Shown: one piece after another, positions 25,952 through 34,170 of the stretch
Layout: each line of letters begins with the position of its first letter
Position numbering within the stretch: the first letter of the stretch is position 1
DNA from: Zunongwangia pacifica
GTDB taxonomy: Bacteria > Bacteroidota > Bacteroidia > Flavobacteriales > Flavobacteriaceae
DNA length: 64,000 bases
Assembly: GCF_023499215.1 (NCBI RefSeq)
Contig: NZ_JAKHSK010000018.1
Location: 23,586-87,585, forward strand
Direction of reading: 5' to 3'
Position numbers and translations under genes: made by a program
The notes under the pieces: generated by a model
What the model saw: the letters and a program-made list of their open reading frames with translations, nothing else
What the model was told of the DNA's origin: nothing
Databases searched by the model: none

Positions 25952-26300
25952 TTATTCAGAACTTAAGATCTTTTCCATCTTTCTGTCTTTCGCTAATTCA
26001 TCGATCAACTTATCTAAATAACGCACCTGTCTGGTAAGTGGCGTTTCAATTTCTTCAATACGATAATCACAAATACCACCTTTAATAAAAAGCATTAGGA
26101 TTTAAATGAGCTTTGTCAAAAAACTCCTTAAAGCTGACTTTCTTTTCGATTAGATTCGATAATTCTTTATCGCTAAAATCCGTTAACTACTAATAACCCG
26201 GTATGATTCTTTCTTTTGTATGGCCTTTTTTTACCTCTTTAATGATATTATAATGAGGATAAACCGTAGCAAAACTCAACACGGTAATTTTATGGTCATG
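25952..26300 (-). pseudogene. Decayed DUF2200 gene
   Basis: Read on the minus strand, the fragments line up with the DUF2200 family: HDHKITVLSFATVYPHYN, then KKGHTKERIIPGY followed by two TAG codons, [31 protein letters not shown], a frameshift, and the family's characteristic ending [31 protein letters not shown]. The start is also broken: the only ATG (26300 region) is out of frame by one base. At least two stops and two frameshifts are present. The remnant begins inside the stop codon of the glycosyltransferase gene. DUF2200 proteins are small cytoplasmic proteins of unknown role, normally about 110-120 residues. Confidence 0.8.
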
Positions 26301-27540
26301 TTCTGGCTTTATTTTTTTCCTTCTCTTCAATAAATCTAGACATAAAATAGGTACTGCGGTTATTGTGGAATTTAAGCATAGCTCCGATAAAATTTTTACT
26401 ACGGTGTTTGCCAAGATTAGCCTTTATATCTATTAATTTTTGCCGAAAGGGAGGAGTGAAATTTGCTGCTGAAAATTTAGCTTTTAGTATAGCTTTCCCC
26501 AGTTGTTGCCTGGAAATCCATAAATCTTCGTTGTTGTAAACCGCAACCGCTTTTTCGATCATTTCATCATCAGATGTGCAAATAAAACCGTTCCAGTGAT
26601 TTTCTTCAGAAATGCCTTCCGCTCCAATGGGCGTGGTAACACAAACAAGTCCGTTTTGCATCGCATCGATCATTTTTCCTTTTAGTCCGGCACCAAACTG
26701 GATGGGCGCCAACAAAATTCGGTGTTTCTGCATCACTTCATCAACATTTTCGGCGCGACCGTGCACTAAAAACCCTTCTTTTTTATTTTGAAGTTGATAC
26801 ACCTTATCGCTGGCATAAGCTCCATAAATATGCAATTGAGCTTTGGGAAGCTTTTGCTTAATTTTAGGCCATATTTTTTGTTTTAGATACAGCGTAGTTT
26901 GCCAGTTAGGTTCGTGCAGAAAATTACCGATAAACATAAAATCCTGGCGTTCTTCAAATAAAGCTGAATCTTCTAGTTTTTCGATTTTTTCAGTTTCTAA
27001 TAAATAGGGAAGATATTCGATAATTTCAGCAGGGATTTTAAAAATCGATGCTAAAAGATCCATTTCAATCTCTGAAATAATAAGGCTTAAATCACAACGA
27101 TAGATAGAAGCGATCTCTCTTTTAGCTAAATCGGAGTTTAACATGAGTTCTTTAAGTTCGGTTTCCGTATTTAAAGCCTTTTTTCTTGCATTCCGAAGAA
27201 AATGGAGATCTTCAGTATCTAGAATTTTAATCGCTTCAGGACAAATAGCATCTACACGCCAACCATATTGCTCTTCGATCATAAATCGATCAAAAAGTAC
27301 AATTTCAGGCTGTATTTCTTTTAAGAATTCATCAAAACTGGCATTATTCAATTCGATTTTAGCCGTTTTGATCCCTAATTTTTTAAGATCGAATGCGTAT
27401 TTAGAATGTGCCGTAGTGGTAGCAAAAGTGATGGTATAATTTTCAGTAATAAAAAAATTTAGTAACTGCAACATTCGGCTTCCCGCGGCAGAAGAGGTAG
27501 GCTCTGGCCAGACATATCCAATAACCAGTAAATTTTTCAT
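26296..27540 (-). CDS. Glycosyltransferase, GT4-like
   Basis: A 414-residue glycosyltransferase of the GT-B fold. N-terminal lobe: NLLVIGYVWPEPTSSAAGSRMLQLLNFF, with the loop typical for acceptor binding. C-terminal lobe from about 205: FMFIGNFLHEPNWQTTLYLKQKIWPKI, AQLHIYGAY, and the donor site FGAGLKGKMIDAMQNGLVCVTTPIGAEGI, which matches the GT4 nucleotide-sugar region. It probably transfers a sugar from a nucleotide donor in the cytoplasm. The C-terminal tail is basic and helical (FIEEKEKNKART). Acceptor unknown; no other glycan genes surround it. A TAATTTTG promoter core is at 27566-27573. Its TGA overlaps the start area of the decayed DUF2200 gene. Confidence 0.85.
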   Translation of the reverse strand: MKNLLVIGYVWPEPTSSAAGSRMLQLLNFFITENYTITFATTTAHSKYAFDLKKLGIKTAKIELNNASFDEFLKEIQPEIVLFDRFMIEEQYGWRVDAICPEAIKILDTEDLHFLRNARKKALNTETELKELMLNSDLAKREIASIYRCDLSLIISEIEMDLLASIFKIPAEIIEYLPYLLETEKIEKLEDSALFEERQDFMFIGNFLHEPNWQTTLYLKQKIWPKIKQKLPKAQLHIYGAYASDKVYQLQNKKEGFLVHGRAENVDEVMQKHRILLAPIQFGAGLKGKMIDAMQNGLVCVTTPIGAEGISEENHWNGFICTSDDEMIEKAVAVYNNEDLWISRQQLGKAILKAKFSAANFTPPFRQKLIDIKANLGKHRSKNFIGAMLKFHNNRSTYFMSRFIEEKEKNKART

Positions 27541-27565
27541 GAAAAAGAGTGCTATCGACTTTTGG

Positions 27566-27573
27566 CAAAATTA
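27566..27573 (-). promoter_or_regulatory. Promoter core for the glycosyltransferase
   Basis: TAATTTTG on the minus strand matches TAnnTTTG, 26 bp upstream of the ATG at 27540. No good upstream TTTG box. Confidence 0.4.
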
Positions 27574-27663
27574 AACTTCTTTTTTTAAAAGGATTTAAAA
27601 ATATCCTTGCTTCATCGAGAATCATATAATTTTTTGTATATTCTATAATTCCAAAAATAATGC

Positions 27664-28164
27664 ATGAGTAGAGGATTTGTAAAAGAAGAAGATCAGGAAG
27701 AAGCACCGGTAATACCGCCAAGAGCGGCATTGCCAAACGGAGTAACAAATTATGTAACACCTTTTGGTTATGAGGCTTTAGAGAAAGAACAGCGAGGTTT
27801 GGAAACCGAAAGGGTGAATATTGCCAGTGATAACGAAACCGAAGATCGAAGGGCGAAAGCTGTAATCGATGGAAAGCTGAATCTGTTGGCGGAAAGACGG
27901 TCATCTGCACGGATTATTCATCCAAACCAACAACCCGAAGATGAAGTTCGTTTTGGTGCGAAAGTGAAATTAAAGAACCATACAACAAATAGTATTCAGC
28001 AATTTCAGATTGTAGGCGTAGACGAAGCCAATGTAAAGCAACAAAAAATTGCATTTGTCGCGCCAATTGCAAAGGCGGTTACAGGTTTAAAAGTTGGTGA
28101 ACAAACAGAATTTAAATTAGGCGCTGAAACCCGGATTTTGGAAATTTTGGATATCGCTTATTAA
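27664..28164 (+). CDS. GreA/GreB-family transcription elongation factor
   Basis: A 166-residue Gre-type factor that binds the RNA polymerase secondary channel and stimulates transcript cleavage. An N-terminal proline-rich lead (EEAPVIPPRAALPNGVTNYVTPFG) is followed by the coiled-coil stalk about 33-80 (GYEALEKEQRGLETERVNIASDNETEDRRAKAVIDGKL), in which acidic residues near SDNETED would form the tip, and by the FKBP-like C-terminal domain (VRFGAKVKLKNH to TEFKLGAETRILEIL). The domain order is closest to GreB. Single gene, divergent from the glycosyltransferase, followed 42 bp later by the gluconate genes. A second, more divergent Gre-like protein is encoded at 48714-49169. Confidence 0.88.
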   Translation: MSRGFVKEEDQEEAPVIPPRAALPNGVTNYVTPFGYEALEKEQRGLETERVNIASDNETEDRRAKAVIDGKLNLLAERRSSARIIHPNQQPEDEVRFGAKVKLKNHTTNSIQQFQIVGVDEANVKQQKIAFVAPIAKAVTGLKVGEQTEFKLGAETRILEILDIAY

Positions 28165-28206
28165 AAAGAATACAAATTATAAATCAACATCAATACTATT
28201 ATCTGA

Positions 28207-28698
28207 ATGAAAGTTTACGTGGTTATGGGCGTTTCTGGGATAGGAAAAACAACAATAGGTAAAAGCCTGTCCCAGAAATTAGACATTCCATTTTACGATG
28301 CCGACGATTATCATCCTGAAGCTAATGTCGAAAAAATGAGTAAAGGAATTGCGTTAAAAGATGAAGACCGTAAAGAGTGGTTGCAAATTTTAGCCAAAAA
28401 TATTGAAGATTGGAGTAAACAAAAAGGAGCTGTCTTAGCTTGCTCAGCTTTAAAAGAGAGTTATAGACAATGCCTAGCCGGTGATCTAAAAAACGAAGTG
28501 GTTTTTGTGTATTTACATGCCGAATATGATTTGGTCTATAAACGTTTAAAAGATAGAAAAGGACATTATTTTAAAGCCAATTTGCTTAAATCTCAATTCG
28601 ATACCCTTGAAGAGCCAAAAGATGCTATTAAGGTAAATGCCGATCAGGGTATTCCTGAAATGGTTAATAAAGTTCTGGAAAAAATAAACCACGTTTAA
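28207..28698 (+). CDS. Gluconokinase
   Basis: A 163-residue gluconate kinase of the GntK/IdnK type. It phosphorylates D-gluconate to 6-phosphogluconate with ATP in the cytoplasm. The P-loop is GVSGIGKTT at residues 7-15, followed by FYDADDYHPEANVEKMSKGIALKDEDRKEWL, the substrate and lid signature of the family; ACSALKESYRQCL and YLHAEYDLVYKRLKDRKGHY follow. Length is normal. The stop at 28698 abuts the ATG of the gluconate permease at 28699, so the two genes are coupled as an uptake and activation pair. No entry enzyme of the Entner-Doudoroff route lies in the window. Confidence 0.95.
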   Translation: MKVYVVMGVSGIGKTTIGKSLSQKLDIPFYDADDYHPEANVEKMSKGIALKDEDRKEWLQILAKNIEDWSKQKGAVLACSALKESYRQCLAGDLKNEVVFVYLHAEYDLVYKRLKDRKGHYFKANLLKSQFDTLEEPKDAIKVNADQGIPEMVNKVLEKINHV

Positions 28699-30042
28699 AT
28701 GGAATTACAATTACTTTTGGCGGTTGGCATAGGAATCGCTTTGCTACTATTTTTAATACTGAAATTGAAAATTCAGGCGTTTTTAGCCCTGCTCATCGTT
28801 TGTATTTTCGTAGGGATACTTGCCGGGATGCCCGCCGTCGATATTATGGAAACCATGAAAGAGGGGATGGGCAGCACGCTTGGTTTCGTCGCGACCGTAG
28901 TGGGTTTAGGTGCTTTATTTGGTGGGATTTTAGAACAATCTGGAGGAGCCAAAGCCTTAGCTTCGTTTATCTTAAAGAAAACCGGAGAGAAAAATGCGCC
29001 GTGGGCAATGATGATTACTGGCTTTATCGTGGCCATACCTGTATTTTTTGATGTTGCTTTTATCATTTTAGTACCTATCACTTATGCTTTAAGTAAAAAA
29101 ACTGGAAAGTCCTTAATTCTTTATGCCATTCCGCTTTTGGCAGGACTGGCAATTACCCATTGTTTTATTCCGCCAACACCAGGTCCCATTGCGGTAGCAG
29201 ATATTTTAGGAGCCGATCTTGGTTGGGTTATCGTATTTGGTTTTGCTGCGGGAATTCCTGCGGCTATTTTAAGCGGACCACTCTTTGCAAAGTTATTAAC
29301 GAAAACGTTATATATAGCACCTAAAAGTTTTACTGAAGATCCATCATCGGGAGACGAAATGCCTTCTGCCAAAATGATAACAGCGATCATTTTTGTTCCT
29401 ATTCTTTTAATTGTTATAAATACTTTAATAGCTAGTCCTTTGATTGATGCCTCTAAATTTCCATATTGGATAAATTATACGGTCAATTTATTAGGTCATC
29501 CATTTTCGGCATTAATTATCGCTAATCTTTTAGCCTGGTATTTTTTAGGAGTGAAACGTGGAGTTAGTAAAGAAAAATTACTAAAAATAGCCGCCAAAAG
29601 TTTTGAATCTGCCGGGATTATTATCTTACTTACGGGTGCAGGTGGGGCTTTTAAACAAATTCTTATAAACACAGGTGCGGGAGAGATGATTGCTAGCAAT
29701 TTGAATGAAAGCTTTATGAATCCGTTGGTTTTTGGTTTTATCGTAGCGGCATTGGTTAGAGTGTTACAGGGATCTTCAACAGTGGCTATGATTACCGCTG
29801 CAGGAATTACAGCACCGCTTTTAGAAGGCGCAAATTATAGTGATAGTAGGATCAGCTTAATAGTAATAGCGGTAGCCTCTGGTGCATTAATCCTTTCTCA
29901 TGTAAATGATAGCGGATTTTGGCTGGTGGGACAATATATTGGCTTAACCGAAAAACAAACGTTTAAAAGCTGGACGGTCATGACGACCATTATTTCTCTT
30001 GTAGGCCTTGGAGTTTCGTCCCTGCTTTGGTACGTATTATAA
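28699..30042 (+). CDS. Gluconate:proton symporter (GntP family)
   Basis: A 447-residue inner-membrane permease of the GntP family, with about 12-14 hydrophobic segments over its whole length. Family strings include VVGLGALFGGILEQSGGAKALASFIL, PVFFDVAFIILVPITYALSKK, HCFIPPTPGPIAVADILGADLGWVI, GAGGAFKQILINTGAGEMIA, and RVLQGSSTVAMITAAGI near the C-terminus. It imports gluconate or a similar aldonate with protons. It starts directly after the gluconokinase stop without a gap. No regulator of the GntR or LacI type lies next to the pair, so induction is not explained by local genes. Confidence 0.95.
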   Translation: MELQLLLAVGIGIALLLFLILKLKIQAFLALLIVCIFVGILAGMPAVDIMETMKEGMGSTLGFVATVVGLGALFGGILEQSGGAKALASFILKKTGEKNAPWAMMITGFIVAIPVFFDVAFIILVPITYALSKKTGKSLILYAIPLLAGLAITHCFIPPTPGPIAVADILGADLGWVIVFGFAAGIPAAILSGPLFAKLLTKTLYIAPKSFTEDPSSGDEMPSAKMITAIIFVPILLIVINTLIASPLIDASKFPYWINYTVNLLGHPFSALIIANLLAWYFLGVKRGVSKEKLLKIAAKSFESAGIIILLTGAGGAFKQILINTGAGEMIASNLNESFMNPLVFGFIVAALVRVLQGSSTVAMITAAGITAPLLEGANYSDSRISLIVIAVASGALILSHVNDSGFWLVGQYIGLTEKQTFKSWTVMTTIISLVGLGVSSLLWYVL

Positions 30043-30304
30043 AATTAAAGATTAGGCTGTTTTTTTTAATAATTGTGATTCAAGAACGTTTTGATCTTAC
30101 TCACTAGCGATCCAGATGGATCGTAGGAATTACAACTATTTGGTAAACCAAAGTTTAATAAGAATATCTAAATGAAGTTCATTACGAGAATGGGCATGTT
30201 TAGTGCGACGATAGCTTTTATGATAAATTTGGGGTATTTCAGTAATATTAATTTTAAAAATTGCCGATATTGTATAGACTCAACTGTAATATTTTATAAA
30301 CTCA

Positions 30305-30742
30305 ATGAAAAACACGTATACCACCAGCTTAAATCTGCCGAAATTAGATTTTATTCTATTAATTTTCAGGATTGGGATTTCGATCCTGATGTTATTTCAT
30401 GGCGTACCTAAACTAATGAGCTTTTTTTCTTCGGAAGAAATACAGTTTGCAGATCCTTTGGGTGTTGGCCAAACAATGACGCTAGCGGTAGCTGTTCTTG
30501 CTGAATTTGTTTGTTCTATAATGTTGATATTGGGTCTGGGAACAAGGGTTGCTACTATTCCGCTTATCGTAACCATGGCCGTAGCCGCCATCATCGTACA
30601 TGCGCCAGATGGCTTGGTAAAGCAGGAATTACCTTTTCTCTATTTACTTTCGTATGTTTTATTATTTTACACTGGTGCAGGAAAATTTTCCCTGGATCAC
30701 TACTTAATGTATAAGGCTGAAAAAAAGGAAGCGAAAACATAA
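30305..30742 (+). CDS. DoxX family membrane protein
   Basis: A 145-residue four-helix membrane protein of the DoxX type. Characteristic strings: LIFRIGISILMLFHGVPKLMSFF, TLAVAVLAEFVCSIMLILGLGTRVATIPLIVTMAVAAIIVHAPDG, and LPFLYLLSYVLLFYTGAGKFSLDHYL. DoxX-like proteins are associated with respiratory or redox stress functions, but a specific reaction is not known for this branch. Start ATG at 30305. It is a single gene, followed directly by a strong bidirectional hairpin. The 262 bp before it show nothing I can name; a short overlapping frame there has no supportable features. Confidence 0.88.
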   Translation: MKNTYTTSLNLPKLDFILLIFRIGISILMLFHGVPKLMSFFSSEEIQFADPLGVGQTMTLAVAVLAEFVCSIMLILGLGTRVATIPLIVTMAVAAIIVHAPDGLVKQELPFLYLLSYVLLFYTGAGKFSLDHYLMYKAEKKEAKT

Positions 30743-30744
30743 AT

Positions 30745-30783
30745 CAAAAAGTCTCGTTATTCAATAAATAACGAGACTTTTTG
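30745..30783. terminator. Strong bidirectional terminator
   Basis: AAAAAGTCTCGTTATT pairs perfectly with AATAACGAGACTTTTT around a tiny loop. It separates the DoxX gene from the convergent YebC gene. Confidence 0.93.
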
Positions 30784-30827
30784 ATTCCTCATTAATAGAA
30801 GGATTTATTTTGAAGAAGGTTTTGGTT

Positions 30828-31553
30828 TTATTCTTCTGATGAAGATTCTTCCATGGTATGATATACATTTTGTACATCATCATCCTCTTCTAATTTTTCT
30901 AATAATTTTTCTACATCCTCGGCCTGCTCTGGAGTAAGTTGTTTGGTAACCTGAGGGATTCTTTCGAATCCTGAAGAAATTATTTCAATATCCCTGCTTT
31001 CTAATTCTTTTTGGATGCTTCCAAAGTTTTCGAAAGGAGCGTAGATGTGAATTCCGTCTTCATCTTCAAAAACTTCTTCAGCTCCATAATCGATAAATTC
31101 AAGCTCTAATTCTTCTACGTCCAAACCTTCAGCATTAATCCTAAAGTTACAAGTGTGATCGAACATAAACTCTACAGACCCGGAAGTTCCTAAGTTTCCA
31201 TCACATTTATTGAAATATGAACGTACATTGGCTACGGTACGGTTATTATTATCTGTAGCGGTTTCAACTAAAATCGCAATCCCGTGTGGAGCATATCCTT
31301 CAAAAAGAACGATCTTATAATCTCCCTGACTTTTATCTGTAGCCCTTTTAATGGCACGTTCGATATTGTCTTTGGGCATGTTAACACTCTTGGCGTTTTG
31401 GATCACCGCTCTAAGCTTAGAGTTAGAATCTGGATCTGGACCACCTTCTTTAACGGCCATTACAATATCTTTTCCTATACGAGTAAAGGCTTTGGCCATT
31501 GCAGACCAACGCTTCATCTTACGCGCCTTTCTAAATTCAAATGCTCTTCCCAT
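30828..31553 (-). CDS. YebC/PmpR family protein (TACO1-like)
   Basis: A 241-residue YebC family protein. The N-terminus MGRAFEFRKARKMKRWSAMAKAFTRIGKDI is the Bacteroidota variant of the usual GHSKW-type start; SNSKLRAVIQNAKSVNMPKDNIERAI and YEGYAPHG-type strings (VLFEGYAPHGIAILVE) confirm the family. Members were first described as transcription regulators; newer work places some of them at the ribosome, easing translation of proline-rich stretches. The acidic C-terminal tail (EEDDDVQNVYHTMEESSSEE) is long. Single gene between two terminators. Confidence 0.93.
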   Translation of the reverse strand: MGRAFEFRKARKMKRWSAMAKAFTRIGKDIVMAVKEGGPDPDSNSKLRAVIQNAKSVNMPKDNIERAIKRATDKSQGDYKIVLFEGYAPHGIAILVETATDNNNRTVANVRSYFNKCDGNLGTSGSVEFMFDHTCNFRINAEGLDVEELELEFIDYGAEEVFEDEDGIHIYAPFENFGSIQKELESRDIEIISSGFERIPQVTKQLTPEQAEDVEKLLEKLEEDDDVQNVYHTMEESSSEE

Positions 31554-31587
31554 GATAATAAAAATGAAATCCGGGCAAAAATATAAA

Positions 31588-31622
31588 AAAAGCTCCTAAA
31601 ATGATTTCAAATTAGGAGCTTT
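31588..31622 (-). terminator. Terminator downstream of the pterin dehydratase gene
   Basis: AAAGCTCCTAA pairs with TTAGGAGCTTT around a 12-bp loop; the minus-strand reading ends in a T-run. It lies beyond the repeat copy and before the YebC gene. Confidence 0.8.
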
Positions 31623-31640
31623 CTGAAATAATGAATTGTT

Positions 31641-31739
31641 ATTGGCATGGCCACAGGGTTTAATACCCCGAGGATCGCCTCGAAATTATAATTTTGTCTC
31701 TATCGAATGCCTCGTGGGCTTGCCCCGAGGTAGTTTACT
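31641..31739. repeat. Interspersed intergenic repeat, copy 2
   Basis: Same block order as 3981-4092: ATTGGC box, GTTTAATACCCCG box (31658-31670), TCTCTATC box (31697-31704) and TGCCCCGAGGTAGTTTACT (31721-31739). The hairpin CCTCGTGGGC / GCCCCGAGG is nearly perfect here. Like copy 1 it sits just after the 3' end of a minus-strand gene, in the same orientation. Confidence 0.75.
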
Positions 31740-31750
31740 CAGTTTTAGCC

Positions 31751-32038
31751 TTATTTGGCTTCAACGATTTCTTCTATGGCTTTTGCCATTTTAAAATCCT
31801 TCTCGGTGACTCCGCCTGCATCGTGTGTGGATAACGAAATTTCCAATTCGTTGAAAGAATTGGCCCAGTTAGGATGATGCTGCATAGCTTCAGCCTCAAA
31901 AGCAATCCTGGTCATTACCGTAAAGGCATCTTTAAAGTTCTCGAATTTAAAAGATGTGTGAATGGCTTCTTTTGCATACGTCCATCCTTCAAGACTTTCC
32001 ATTTTTTTATTGATTTGTTCTTCGGTTAGTTTTTCCAT
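31751..32038 (-). CDS. 4a-hydroxytetrahydrobiopterin dehydratase (pterin carbinolamine dehydratase)
   Basis: A 95-residue enzyme that dehydrates 4a-hydroxytetrahydropterin, recycling the cofactor of aromatic amino acid hydroxylases. Family signatures: LEGWTYAKEAIHTSFKFENFKDAFTVMTRIAFEAEAMQHHPNW, with the paired His (H74-H75 region), and LSTHDAGGVTEKDFKMAKAI, which carries the second active-site His. Length is normal. The cognate phenylalanine hydroxylase is not in the window. The gene may be co-transcribed with the SDR gene 85 bp upstream on the same strand; its 3' side is occupied by repeat copy 2. Confidence 0.92.
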   Translation of the reverse strand: MEKLTEEQINKKMESLEGWTYAKEAIHTSFKFENFKDAFTVMTRIAFEAEAMQHHPNWANSFNELEISLSTHDAGGVTEKDFKMAKAIEEIVEAK

Positions 32039-32123
32039 AGTTGAAACAATTTTATCTATAATTCAATTTAGGAATACTTTACTTGAAATAATATAAAGAG
32101 GAGTGCTTTAATATAAGATTAAC

Positions 32124-32939
32124 CTATTTTTTTATGCTGGCTTCCACGACTTCCTGTACACTTATCTGAAGATTAGCCGGTAGTAAATTATCCTTTGGCA
32201 ATACCGCTAAGAAACGATCGTTATTGCTATCGTACACATTTTTAAAAAACGGATTTTCATAGCCTAAAATTTCACAAACATCTTCAATAAAATCTTTTTG
32301 GTGTACCAGATCTGAACTTCCTAAATGAAAAACGCCTTGTAATTTTCGATTGATGATATAGTGAATTTGCTGTGTGATCTTACTAATTTCAGTAACATTA
32401 ATCACCACATTTGGGAATACTTCTATGGCTTCGCCCAAATCGATTAGCGTTTTAATCTCGTTTAATCGGGGAGAAGCCTGGCCAAAAACCATAGGCAATC
32501 TTAGAATATTGTATTTATCATTGGGCAGCCTTAAAAGCGCATTCTCGATTTTAATCTTAAACCGCCCATAGATACTTTGCGATAATGTTTTATCATATTC
32601 GTAACTGGGGTAATTGGTAAAGGCATCAAAAACGTTGGCAGAACTTAAAAAAATAAGCTTACAGGGATGCGTTAAAATATAGCTTATTGCTGAATAATGC
32701 AGCGCTAGCTGCGCTTCAAAACTACCGCGAACGGCAGATATGATAATACTTGGTTTTAAATTGTAGAGTAAAAGATCCAAACTATCGGTTTCCATATCGT
32801 ATTGATGAAACTGATGGTTTTTTTCTAATGCGCTATTATCTTTACAGTAGCTGCCGTGAGTATCAAAATAGGAGCATAGCTCTTTATAAATGGCATTGCC
32901 AATAAAGCCGCTAGCTCCTAATACTAATATTCGTTCCAA
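32124..32939 (-). CDS. NAD(P)-dependent SDR/epimerase, RmlD-like
   Basis: A 271-residue extended short-chain dehydrogenase. Rossmann motif LVLGASGFIGNAIYKEL at the N-terminus; FLSSANVFDAF corresponds to the catalytic Ser region, and the YxxxK pair is Y-G-R-F-K in SQSIYGRFKIKIENALL; RLPMVFGQASPRLNEI and GVFHLGSSDLVHQKDFIEDV follow the substrate-binding pattern of dTDP-4-dehydrorhamnose reductases. The substrate is probably a nucleotide sugar, but it is shorter than true epimerases and no rhamnose genes are nearby. It begins 5 bp after the GcvT stop, so the two share a transcript. Confidence 0.8.
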   Translation of the reverse strand: MERILVLGASGFIGNAIYKELCSYFDTHGSYCKDNSALEKNHQFHQYDMETDSLDLLLYNLKPSIIISAVRGSFEAQLALHYSAISYILTHPCKLIFLSSANVFDAFTNYPSYEYDKTLSQSIYGRFKIKIENALLRLPNDKYNILRLPMVFGQASPRLNEIKTLIDLGEAIEVFPNVVINVTEISKITQQIHYIINRKLQGVFHLGSSDLVHQKDFIEDVCEILGYENPFFKNVYDSNNDRFLAVLPKDNLLPANLQISVQEVVEASIKK

Positions 32940-32944
32940 ATAAA

Positions 32945-34027
32945 TTATCCTTTATAAAAGGGCAATTTCACCTGAGTGGCAGGAATAGCTTTTTTACGGA
33001 TTTGAATATTGATTTTCTTCCCAAAACCTACATATTCTGTCTTTACATATCCTAAGCCTATTCCTTTCTCTAATGAAGGTGACATGGTACCCGATGTAAC
33101 ATTTCCTATAACTTCTCCTTCCTCATTCACGATATCATATCCCTGCCTGGGAATACCACGCTCATCAAGTTCGAACGCCACAAGTTTGCGCTTTGAACCT
33201 TCTTCTTTCTCATTTTTTAAAGCTTCAGAATTTATAAAATCCTTATTGAATTTAGTGATCCACCCCAGTTTGGCCTCGATAGGTGATGTTGTATCATCAA
33301 TATCATTTCCGTAGAGACAAAATCCCATTTCTAAACGAAGCGTATCACGAGCGGCAAGACCAATTGGCTGAATACCGTAATCTTTACCGGCTTCCATTAC
33401 TTTATCCCAAATTTCTTCAGCGTATTCATTTTTAAAATAAATCTCGAATCCGCCACTACCGGTATATCCTGTTGCCGAAATGATTACTTTTTCCACACCG
33501 GCAAAAGTTCCTATTTCAAAAGTATAGAATTTCATAGCGCTAAGATCAACATCGGTTAGCGATTGCATAGCTTCAGCAGCTTTTGGTCCCTGGATAGCTA
33601 AAAGGGATAGTTCTTCACTAAGATCGGTTAAATTAGCATCCATCGTATTGTGTTGGCTAATCCAGTTCCAGTCTTTTTCAATATTGGCCGCATTTACAAC
33701 AAGTAAATATTTTTCAGCATTTATGCGATAAATAATCATATCGTCTACAATACCACCATCTTCGTTTGGCATACAGGTATATTGTGCCTGCCCATCTACT
33801 AGTTTGGAAGCATCGTTAGAAGAAATTAACTGGATAAGCGCTAAAGCACTTTCTCCTGTCACTAAAAATTCTCCCATGTGAGAAACATCAAAAACACCAA
33901 GTTTTTCACGAACATTATGATGCTCTGCATTTACACCTTCGTAAGAAACCGGCATATTAAAACCTGCAAAAGGAACCATTTTGGCTCCCAACTCGTTATG
34001 TTTATTCGCTAATGCTACTTCTTTCAT
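32945..34027 (-). CDS. gcvT: Aminomethyltransferase, glycine cleavage system T protein
   Basis: A 360-residue T protein, which transfers the methylene group from the lipoyl H protein to tetrahydrofolate and releases ammonia. Signature strings: [114 protein letters not shown] and [21 protein letters not shown]. The length is standard. GcvH and GcvP are not in the window, as is common in flavobacteria where the genes are dispersed. Promoter core at 34047-34054. It is followed by the SDR gene 5 bp later. Confidence 0.96.
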   Translation of the reverse strand: MKEVALANKHNELGAKMVPFAGFNMPVSYEGVNAEHHNVREKLGVFDVSHMGEFLVTGESALALIQLISSNDASKLVDGQAQYTCMPNEDGGIVDDMIIYRINAEKYLLVVNAANIEKDWNWISQHNTMDANLTDLSEELSLLAIQGPKAAEAMQSLTDVDLSAMKFYTFEIGTFAGVEKVIISATGYTGSGGFEIYFKNEYAEEIWDKVMEAGKDYGIQPIGLAARDTLRLEMGFCLYGNDIDDTTSPIEAKLGWITKFNKDFINSEALKNEKEEGSKRKLVAFELDERGIPRQGYDIVNEEGEVIGNVTSGTMSPSLEKGIGLGYVKTEYVGFGKKINIQIRKKAIPATQVKLPFYKG

Positions 34028-34046
34028 CTTGATTATTTAGTTTGCG

Positions 34047-34054
34047 CAAATTTA
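34047..34054 (-). promoter_or_regulatory. Promoter core of gcvT
   Basis: TAAATTTG on the minus strand matches TAnnTTTG, 20 bp before the ATG at 34027. No clear upstream box. Confidence 0.5.
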
Positions 34055-34136
34055 TAGAATTAAGGCTGAATTGACCACAGTTTCGCTAAAATTGTGAAGG
34101 AAATGTCAAAGCTTCGCTTCGCCTTTAAGTATGCCG

Positions 34137-34144
34137 TATATTTG
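34137..34144 (+). promoter_or_regulatory. Promoter core of the Nnr gene
   Basis: TATATTTG matches TAnnTTTG and ends 26 bp before the ATG at 34171. It is divergent from the gcvT core 83 bp away. Confidence 0.55.
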
Positions 34145-34170
34145 AGAAAACCCATAAAAATCCAGGATTT

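Noticed and set aside
26190..26414. A 74-codon gene on the minus strand
   Set aside because: The frame is a composite of the out-of-frame glycosyltransferase end and the decayed DUF2200 gene; it is not a real gene.
30172..30411. Small frame overlapping the DoxX start
   Set aside because: No signal, membrane pattern or family resemblance; it overlaps the DoxX gene in another frame.
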